From contig OY725496.1 in NCBI GenBank assembly GCA_963281255.1, positions 1,426,001-1,490,000 of the forward strand: DNA of 64,000 nt. The letters are read 5' to 3'. This stretch comes from Aphrocallistes beatrix. Lineage: Eukaryota > Porifera > Hexactinellida > Sceptrulophora > Aphrocallistidae. Shown piece by piece: positions 55,655-64,000 of the stretch. Both the position numbers and the translations under genes were made by a program. Position 1 is the stretch's first letter. Each line of letters opens with the position of its first letter. The notes beneath the pieces are model-generated. The model was not told the origin of the DNA, did not search any database, and saw only the letters and a list, made by a program, of their open reading frames with translations.

Positions 55655-55913
55655 GAAAAGCATCACTTGTTCTTCTGTATGAAGATGGTTCATTAAAGAT
55701 TCATTATATTAACCTTGACAAAGATCAGATGTTTTACAAATTCAATTATCATAATCCTTTAATAACTTTCCAAAAGTCGAGAAAGAAAAATTTAAAATCT
55801 ATGCAAACTAATTTCCCAATTGATTTCTTTGAGAGTTGTATGGTGACTGACGAGGTAGAATATGGTGGTTTTGATATTTTGCATATTTATAATCAAGAGC
55901 AAGTAAAAAAGAG
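55655..55913 (+). CDS. UBR4: UBR4-like gene, exon F
   Basis: Acceptor TTCGTTATTTAG before 55655, and the frame joins exon E through a split glycine codon. The product is GKASLVLLYEDGSLKIHYIN, a lysine/arginine-rich turn (SRKKNLKSM), then NFPIDFFESCMVTDEVEYGG and FDILHIYNQEQVKKR. It matches the animal UBR4 pattern TMILLCEDGSLRIY, then TFPIDFFEHNQQLTDVEFGG and NDLLQVYNAQQIKHR. The likely donor is AAGAG|GTATTT after 55913, in phase 2, because the family match ends there. An earlier donor, CAA|GTAAAA at 55903, is possible. The next exon was not found in the remaining 8 kb. Confidence 0.95.
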
Positions 55914-57059
55914 GTATTTAGAAAATAAATTTTTAGAATTCCACACTTATTATTTTTTTCATTTATATCATCTCTATTTAACGAATCTTGCTTTATTTTA
56001 ATCTTTTGATCTCAAAATTCCGCTACAGACAAATAGTAGTGGAATTCCACACCTCGTGCTATACTAACGCAACATTCAATGTATTTTGAAATTGTGGAAC
56101 GGCTCCTAATCCATCTGAGGATTTCTTTTGGGAAACCTGAAATTGTCCTAAGATAATGTCGGAATTTATTTTAAAGTTGGGTGTCTGAATTTATAGTAAT
56201 AGAATTGAATTGTCCTAATTTAGAATGAATGAGAGAGTGATAGTGAGGATTTTGAGAGTAATATCAAATTTGAAGATTCAATTGAAAGTTTATTACAGAA
56301 TCAAACCATTACAAATTAGGACGAATACCAGGGTTTTATAAGACATATTAAAACTATTAAAATCTAGACAAATTACAGCAATCCGAAGCTTTTCCTTGAT
56401 ACCAATTAAATGCACTATATATTTTTAGGATAAAACGTGGATTTATATTTTTGATATGTCATCATGACATCATCATGAACATGCTAGCTTATATGGATCC
56501 ATGTCCTTAGGAATCGGTGCGGCTAGTAAGACAGATTTTCTATGACGTACCATTTTTTTACAATCTTTATTTTAAAGCTAATTATTCATTTCGCACTATG
56601 TAATGCAAATATATTCCTATTGTTCTGGATTTAACATCCATTACCAGAGTGGGATTGGATATTGTGAAATAACTTAATTTTATTATTTCAATATTATTTA
56701 TCATTGATTTTAGTACACAACGAAAATATTTATTACTGGTTTAGACTTGAACTATTCGTATATATCTCAATTATATTTCCCAAATATACTGAGCTAGATT
56801 AATTTTATCCGTACAAGGATAATATTATATTGATGTTTACAATAATAAGTTGATAAGTTTTGAAAACTTTCAAAGAATTAATGTTCATCATATATCTTGA
56901 CTCCTTTTATTAGATGAATATTTCTGATCAGGTGACGATTACTCATCATAAAAGTCGAAAATATTGAACTTGCAACATTATGCTATACAATGTTTTACAA
57001 AATATTTCCTCAAAATATCAGAATTTTTCACACCTTGAGAGTTGTTAAAGGTGATATAC
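55914..57059. other. Intron 6 sequence without a gene
   Basis: No gene. 56170-56290 resembles 53345-53560 (GAATGAATGAGAGAGTGATA / GAATGGGAGAATGAAAGTGA), a weak dispersed repeat. Confidence 0.45.
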
Positions 57060-58000
57060 AGGGTGCTTTATAATTTTGTCCTTTATTAAAATAAAAAAGA
57101 ATCAACTGCGAAATATTGAATTGAAAGTTTTAATCATTTTTATATCTAATCTCCACCCCATCCATCTGTATATAGAATATTTCTAAACTTTGATTAACTT
57201 CATTGTAATACAAATTCAATGGGGAACCAAGTTATAAAATGTCAATTCTGATCAAGAAATGTATGCCCAAGGGATGACAGTATGCAAAACAAACATTACA
57301 ATTGTTGTTAATAATGTGTATTAACAAACACTTTTCCTTGATTCTTTGGAAGGTCTGTCCTCGGACTTTCCATATTCATCAAACCCCCATTTAGGGTTCT
57401 AAAAGAGATATCTCTCTCTCTGTAACTATACTCCCAAATTCTTCGCGACCAATTGCTAATATACTCTTATATCGCTATATTTATGATTCATTAATAATAA
57501 TTACTCCACATACAATGTAGTGTTAATTTTTTTTTGAATTCTATGGTCATGTGATGACGTAGCATTACCCGAAAATCCTAACTTGGAAACTAACAGTCGT
57601 AGATTCTTATTCAAACTTCCTAATATAGTACTCTATGCAAGCTCTTTATTCATCATAAACTGTTAGATTTACTAGTACTAGTAATTGTAGTAATATTATA
57701 TGAATTATTTTTAACAAATACATGGAAATATTTGGGATTAGGGACCTCAAATAAATTAATGGAACTTGAGCCTTCTTTTCATATTATTCCTTAATTTTGG
57801 TTCGAATATGTTAAGGTCATTACTGTAAATGCGAATTTATCCTTGTAAAAGCTTTTATTAATCCTTAATGACCCATTTTACATTGTATGTACATATTCAT
57901 TTAAACTTAAAATCCCTGTATCTTGGGACTTTCTAAATTGGCTTTCACTAATTAAAAAAATGTCAAATTTGGCTTGAGATAGAAGGCTGAAATTCCACAG
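57060..58000. mobile_element. Unnamed repeat, copy 2 of a diverged pair
   Basis: It starts after TA with CAGGGTGCTTTATAATTTTG and shares ordered segments with 44990-46015. The right border is not defined. No coding sequence. Confidence 0.5.
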
Positions 58001-58084
58001 TTGTTTTACAACATTGTGCGATATTGAAAAGTCCATAACCTTTTGAATTCATGTATTTCAGAGATTTTATTGTAGATTTACTAA

Positions 58085-59880
58085 AAACGGAATTTTTTCG
58101 TCGATTTTTGTCTTATTTTTATTATGCTCTTTTATGTTTCAGTTTTTGTAGCATTTGATACTACGGTTTGTTCAAAACTTTATACGAGTGAATGGGGTCT
58201 ACCATTTAGATTTGCTAGCGAAAAACGAAAAAAAGACTTTGAGACTGTATCTCAAAAACTGGACTTGAGAATAAAAAACGGTTTGGAACGGATCAATATC
58301 TCTATAACCGGAGACGTCCCCACGCCCTTCATCTTTGATAGCTCCCTTTTCATCATATGTTGTAAGTCAAACCGAGAGGTTTTTGCGGCCGGTATCCTTA
58401 TTGTCAAGTGAGATACATGACCATTGCTCTTTCCCCCAGAAGGAGTTGTGGCTCTCAAAACACCATTTTTTTGTTCTGATCGCAACGTAGGTCATTTGCT
58501 GTTTCGGTATTTTGTATGCCTTGGGTTGGATACTACTAGTTAGATGACGATGAATTGTGTCTTTCGAAACTGAGTCCCCCCCTAAAGCTGTAGTCCTTTT
58601 GGTCGAATTGCTTGTCGACCGACGTCGCTTCGCTATGGACTTGACAATGGTTATTTGGAATGCTCACAAGCTTTTTATGCGTCCAATCCCTGATCAATGT
58701 TCAAGGTTTTCACTTTTCTTATGCTTGAGCGACAACCTTTTTATGGTTCGAATATATTTTTCTATCCTTTTCGCAACATCTTTTTGCTCTAACTTCTAAC
58801 TTCTGAAGTCTCTATTTTGACAACCATTTCGTTAACCCCAGTTTGCCTCCACTTTACGCAAGAAGTCGCTATCCAGACATCCCACTAATGCGTCGGGATA
58901 AAAAATGAGTCTAGTCGGATTCAGTTATTAGTCAAACAAGTCCCACTGTGCTAGACAATAATCGCTTGTTTTTGCAGTGCATTTGTGGGATATCTGGATG
59001 TTGACTGCTTGATAAAGGTGGAGGCAATCTGGTAGAACTTCTCCTCCGTGATCATTCGTTTTCGAGAAAAGTAACTTTGAGGTTCTAATGTATTTGTTGT
59101 TGGCTCCGGCAATTACAATTGAGGCGTTCCCTCAATGGGTGCAGGGAAGTTGAGTATATTGTAGAAACGGACTAGAGGACGTCATGCTATGCGACGTCAT
59201 GATCCAGCATTGGAGGGTTTGACGTGGGCGTAGGTGATTACCTTTTGATCCTCCGGGAGTGCACGATTAAGAGAGGCAGGTGATACGTATTGTTTCGAAT
59301 AGGTTTCTATGTTGCTTAAGCATTTTGACTTTTACTGTTCTACTTACTTCTGAAGCTGGTTTGTGGGATGGGAGGATTCTCAAGCTTCCATTTGTCGCGG
59401 ACTTGATCCTTTGGGAAGATTAGATGTATCCTGTCTAAGGCAATGGCTTTGTCACAGTTGGGTGTGATGGAAGTGGGTATATACTGGAGGGATTCTGTCG
59501 CTTCTTGCACTTAGAGTTCGAGGAGTGTGGCTAGGTTTGTATACTTCGGCTGGAGACTGAAGTTGATGGAATGAGTTTTCAGAGACAAGTGCAAGCAATG
59601 CAAAGATCATTAATGAGTTCGTCGATGGAATAATAGGTGGGTATATTTCCTGTCCTTTGGTTAGTGTTTATATGGGTGGGAGTCTTCCGGGAGAGGGGAG
59701 CAGGATTTGATCTTTGGTTGGTATCCTCTTCCAGCGTTGAAGATGTGAATTGATCCGTGTTTGCAATGCGGTAGGGGAGCGAGTGCATCCTCGTTGTGTT
59801 GCAGACATTCGTGGTATTAAGTAGTCTGTGTCGTGCAATCAGTGAATAAAAATGCAAGAGTTAGTAATAGGATTTATTCT
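58085..59880. other. GC-richer island with unrecognised short open frames
   Basis: The composition rises well above the surroundings. Open frames occur at 58124-58411 (+), 58252-58485 (-) and 59579-59857 (-). On the minus strand KRRRSTSNSTKRTTALGGDS and VSKDTIHRHL near 58500-58640 vaguely recall the DNA-binding part of a Tc1/IS630-type transposase, but no DDE motif is found. An inverted repeat of TTTGCCTCCACTTTACGCAA type lies at 58845-59032. I do not recognise a gene. Confidence 0.4.
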
Positions 59881-59888
59881 ACTTTATA

Positions 59889-60310
59889 CAGGGTGTTTCA
59901 TTGATTACACACAAAAGTAAATTGCTTTCATTTCATTTGTGATTGAGACAATTTAGTTATTTTGGTTGCTTTTGGAAGGAAATTCTTTAACATTTATGAA
60001 AAACAATGAAGCAAACCGTTGGAATAAAAGTAAATTATTTTAAAACATCATTAATATGGATAACTCATTTCCGATTTAGTCATTTGGGCGGGTAAACCTT
60101 AGAAGTGTGGGGTAGTATTGAATAGGACTGATTTTTATGGTAGAATTCCACCATCTTGTTCTTCTTTTGTTTGTCATCTAGCTTGTCCATTTTGCTGTCA
60201 CACAAATGTCAGAAGGTGCTAAACAACATCGTAAAAGGGGAAGATGATTAGTAAAATATTGACCTAGTAATTTCAAATTATTTTCGTGATACAATCGCTG
60301 AAACACCCTG
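59889..60310. mobile_element. MITE with CAGGGTGTTTCA ends
   Basis: Left end CAGGGTGTTTCATTGATTAC, right end the complement of CAGGGTGTTTCAGCGATTGT, with TA on both sides. 422 bp, no coding sequence. Confidence 0.85.
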
Positions 60311-60973
60311 TATATAAAATTTTGAGCTTATTTATAGCTCTAATCAGGTTTATGTCTTACCAGTAACAGGTCAACATTGTGGGTAATAATAATCGTAGTG
60401 GGTGGCAAGTGTGGACTCTATTGTATCATAGGATACTTTATTTGTATGTAGTCATAGAAACTGTGGGTAATCATATTTTTTAAGATGAATGAAGAGTAGG
60501 CGGGTATAGGAAAGGTGCGTGACTACCAGGCCCAAGGTATTTAAGAGCCATATTGCTTTGCATCATAAATAATAATAAACGAAACTATCCATGAAGGCCA
60601 ATTCATTCAACCACGACAGCAATTTAACATCTAATTCGAAATATTAACGACCAATTACTCAGTTTAGAAGTTTCCCATAGATAATATTTTCTAAAGAATA
60701 ATTTCTTGCTCCTATGTCAATCACCTTGAGCCACTTTCCATGACCATCCGATAGGATGAAAGCAAGCGGATCAAGGTTTGAAAAAGCGATGTAATTCGAG
60801 TGTGTAGATATCGAATTTGCCATCAGATTTTCTGTAACTGTATGTTCTCTCTAATTGTCCAATAATGGACAATGGGGTCCAAAGTGGACAGTTGGGGAAG
60901 AAGGGAAGAATTCGATTAAAACTAAATAGAAAGTACCTGACGATGTCTAATCTCTGGGAACTATCGCATTATA
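60311..60973. other. Intron 6 sequence without recognised features
   Basis: No gene or repeat end is recognised. Confidence 0.4.
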
Positions 60974-61190
60974 CACTGCCTAAACTAAAGTTTTTGACAC
61001 CCCAATATTTGGCATACAAATAGTTTTAAATTGCTAATTTATTTATGGTTAATAGTATTTAATTAGTAAAAGCTTCGTTTACTCCATATTCGAATTATTC
61101 ACTGTATAAGCTTTCAACATAATTGAATTTGAAGAAAAATAAGTATATCTGTTACTAATTAAATGCCATTGGAACCATAAATAGATAAGC
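60974..61190. mobile_element. Palindromic MITE, right end missing
   Basis: CACTGCCTAAACTAAAGTTT after TA, and the arm continues through TGGTTAATAGTATTTAATTA, as in the 53873 MITE. The inverted arm is cut near 61190, where a foldback begins. Confidence 0.7.
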
Positions 61191-61191
61191 A

Positions 61192-61975
61192 CATAGCTTA
61201 CTGCATCTAGGTCCTCACAGGAACTTGCGGATTTGGGACTAGGGATGCGGTAGAAGATGGTTGTACTAATACATGAGCTGCCTTAAATCTTAAGCCAAGC
61301 ACAATAGAGCTAGGAATGTATTACTAGCATATATAAATATGGTGTCCATGTACCCACATCCGTTGTTCAAATTTAGATTAGTCACCATATGATTCACAAA
61401 TAAGTTATATTTGTGACATATTTAGTGATTTTCAGAGGCCTTTTAAGGGCATTTCTAAGTGTTTTGTTATAAAAGTTTTTCCGTGGAATGTTGCTACATT
61501 CTCCAGTGTTGCTATGGAAACGTGTTTTGGTCATTTGTGGTCATATCTTGAGAACCACAGGGGCTAGACATCCAGATTTAATTAAATTTGATTGCGAGTA
61601 GACGATTTCGTATTAAGTACTAATTAATCTTTTTGTCAAAATTCAATGGTTTACGAGTTATTAGACAATTTATCGTACTGGGAACATTTGGTAATTTGTC
61701 GAATATCTCATAAACCATTGAATTTAGACGTCGAACTTATATTATCGCTTAATAGGAAATAGTCCATTCCCTATCAATTGGAATTAAATCTGGATGTCTA
61801 GCTCGCGTGTTTCTCAACATATGACCACAACTGACCAAAACACGTTCCCGTAGCAACACTGGAATGTATCAACATTCCATGAAAAAATGTCGTATTTATT
61901 AGCCCATTCATATCTCATTTCTATCCTCAAATTTTGTGATAAAAAAACTTAGAAATGCCCTTAAACGGACCCTGA
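61192..61975. mobile_element. CATAGCC-type foldback, right end missing
   Basis: It starts CACATAGCTTACTGCATCTA and carries GGACTAGGGATGCGGTAGAA. The arms fold back around about 61670 (AATTTATCGTACTGGGAACA). It ends against a Helitron-like fragment. Confidence 0.82.
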
Positions 61976-61980
61976 ATTTG

Positions 61981-62226
61981 TATATTAATATATCTCAAAT
62001 ATAATACGACTCTCATAAAAAATGATGACTCTTCACAGTGTTATGACGTCATCATTACGCATCAAAAACTGACATATTTTGTGATTTTTCCAGTGATATC
62101 GATTATAAATCACTAAGACAGACGAATTCACAGTTGGCATCTTCCTTGTAATTACTTTCATGTGAGGCTAGGCGCCCGAAGCAAAGTGTCCTCAAGCTGA
62201 GCAGCGCAATCAAGCGAAGCGATTGT
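61981..62226 (+). mobile_element. Helitron-like repeat copy 21, 3' half
   Basis: The body from TATTAATATATCTCAAATAT to the altered hairpins and AGCGATTGT. The GGCGGACAC stem is lost. Confidence 0.8.
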
Positions 62227-63290
62227 AGTAATGATAACATGCGGCAGCGGAGTTATATCTTTTGACCTTATTAGCTAGTAAACAGTTGGCGCAAGTGGAT
62301 TTTCAAAATAGAGACACCACAAGAAATGCAATTCAATTTAGCAATCTCTTCTAAGAATATCAAAGTTACATCCGCAATAATTTTGATCCTACATTAATAT
62401 CACCATCAATTTGTCGTTGTTTTCAATTACAATTAACTTATTCCATAAAGTTACTATATATTCTAGGATAAACTCAGATGGATACTTTAGACCACCACGG
62501 CCGGTTAACTGTAAAGCCAAGAACTCGGGTTGTGAATCTTAATCAAGGAAACATTTGTCAATAGTCAGTTTTTCATATATTTATGTACTGCATATCCAGC
62601 AATAAATGCTAATGACTGAAGTGTCTAAACTACATTCAATGAAAGTTAGATCATCAATTTCATCCAAGACTAGTTGGACATCGATTTAATCGCCATTATT
62701 CTTATCGAAGGATGAGTATGAATCAATAAATCTGAATTGCTTATAAATCAGAATCTTGTTGTAAAGCAAAGACCTTTAATGTGTTGGATAACCGGAGGCG
62801 GCGTTCAGTTTCAAGAATAGGAAGATGTGGGATATGATAGTTTTACCGTGACCTACGTTATATAAAGTATATTCACCAACTTCCATAACCGTGACCATTG
62901 ATAAATGAAAGGCCACCGAATGTATATACAACATATCATAAAACAATTAGCCATCTATAATATATCTGAAGAATGTATTACAAGCATATTAAAAGTTGTA
63001 TACCAAAGTGAACATATTGAGAAAATCATGAAGAGTCATTATTCTGTTGCGCAATAAGCAATATATTGTACCAAATTGTTCATTTTCTGAACTGTTTTAA
63101 ACATATACTCTGAGCATTATTTACATGGAATTTATTTTGTACAACCAACTGGGGATGGGGTGATTCGAAAAATTGTGAGATTTTTAATGGAATGCTACTG
63201 CCTTTCCAGTGTTGCTATGGAAACCCATTTTGATCAATTGATGCTATATTGTGAAACTTCTTGCAACTAGGCATTCAAATATTATATATT
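62227..63290. other. Intron 6 sequence with a foldback remnant
   Basis: No gene. 62960-63250 carries weak CATAGCC-foldback wording (TGTTGCGCAATAAGCAATAT, CCAGTGTTGCTATGGAAACC). Confidence 0.45.
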
Positions 63291-63478
63291 AAATCGCAAG
63301 GATTGTGTCTGTTTGTTTGTTTGTCTGAATTGATGGAAGAATTGGCAAGTCATAGAGATACGAAAATTGGCATGTCGGTGTCAAATGATGAATCTACGAT
63401 CAAGTTCGAAGATCTAGGCAAAAATTTCACACCTTTGCAAAAAAATGGAAAACAATATTTCACACCTTTTCTATAAAA

Positions 63479-64000
63479 CAAGCGCGCTTCGCTTGCTTGC
63501 GCTGCGCGGCTGGGGGACACTTTTGAGTCCGCCGGAGACACCCTTTGAGCGCCTGGGTGCATTTATTAATTAAAAGGGAAATACCATCTCTAAATACGCC
63601 TGTCCTACTTTTATAATCGATATCACCCGAAAAATCACCAAATTTGTCAATTTTTATAATTTTTGAAGCGTAATGATGACGTCATAACATAGTGATGAGT
63701 CACCATTTTTTGATGATAGTTGCATCTTATGTGATGTATATTAATATACATATTATATTAAAATTTCAGCATTCTATCACTTAAAATGGCAGTTATAGTC
63801 GAAGAACTGAAATTTCTAAATATAAAAAGTGAGAATGACGTCATAATTCCATTATGAGTCTACATTTTCGTCTGAGGTCAGAACTTAGTGTAGCCATAGC
63901 CAAAAGATTCTCACATGCCCAAATCAGCTTTCTCCGCTTGGTATTTTCTTCAATAAATTCGTTACAGATATATATATACTATATATATACACACACACAT
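63479..64000 (-). mobile_element. Helitron-like repeat copy 22, cut by the window end
   Basis: Hairpin end CAAGCGCGCTTCGCTTGCTT, full body, CGTTACAGATATATATAT, then a (CA)n-like run. The 5' end would lie just outside the window. Confidence 0.9.

Noticed and set aside
58152-58411. Candidate next UBR4 exon after a good acceptor
   Set aside because: In the phase required by exon F it meets a stop within a few codons, and the other frame does not resemble UBR4.

Overview
The window is AT-rich animal DNA. It holds no complete gene. On the + strand it contains six exons of one very large host gene, recognisable as the UBR4 / purity-of-essence (p600) E3 ubiquitin ligase. The exons lie at 4098-4384, 13234-13620, 19209-19457, 37614-37733, 51918-52256 and 55655-55913. 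They are joined by GT-AG introns of about 3.4 to 18 kb, and the reading frame and residue order match the central beta-propeller-like region of the animal protein. These 1.6 kb of exons are about 2.6% of the window. The intron size, the transposon repertoire (Tc1, mariner, Transib, hAT, pogo-type and Helitron-like elements) and the Tc1 types suggest an invertebrate, perhaps an arthropod such as a copepod. That placement is inference; the sequence does not prove it.

The introns are a mosaic of transposons inserted into one another. Intron 1 and its upstream side (1-13233) hold two Tc1 elements, one inside a Ty3/gypsy-type gag fossil, a 942-bp foldback MITE, an almost complete mariner, two hAT-type MITEs next to a (CATA)n tract, and several copies of a Helitron-like repeat. 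Intron 2 (13621-19208) holds a palindromic MITE, a second mariner interrupted by a C-rich element, and a third Tc1. Intron 3 (19458-37613) is dominated by two deep nests. The first, 19850-26486, stacks a hAT-type MITE, a 6.5-kb hAT-like element, a 5.65-kb long-terminal-repeat-inverted element, a Transib transposase gene and a 1.1-kb foldback. The second, 27585-31746, stacks a foldback, a hAT, a second hAT and a pogo-type MITE. A cluster of Helitron-like copies follows. Introns 4 to 6 (37734 to the end) hold more of the same families, a Ty3/gypsy reverse transcriptase fossil, pogo-type MITEs, and long stretches in which nothing is recognised.

The most common repeat is a non-autonomous element of about 0.5-0.6 kb, more than twenty copies or pieces. 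One end carries TCCTTACTATTAAAACTCGA followed by an (AT)n microsatellite. The body contains repeated GACGTCAT motifs. The other end carries three successive GC-rich hairpins. Its (AT)n tract has repeatedly served as the landing site for TA-targeting transposons, which explains much of the layout. The best single coding sequence other than the host gene is the Transib transposase (21193-23353, minus strand), a relative of the RAG1 core, nearly full length with one visible frameshift.
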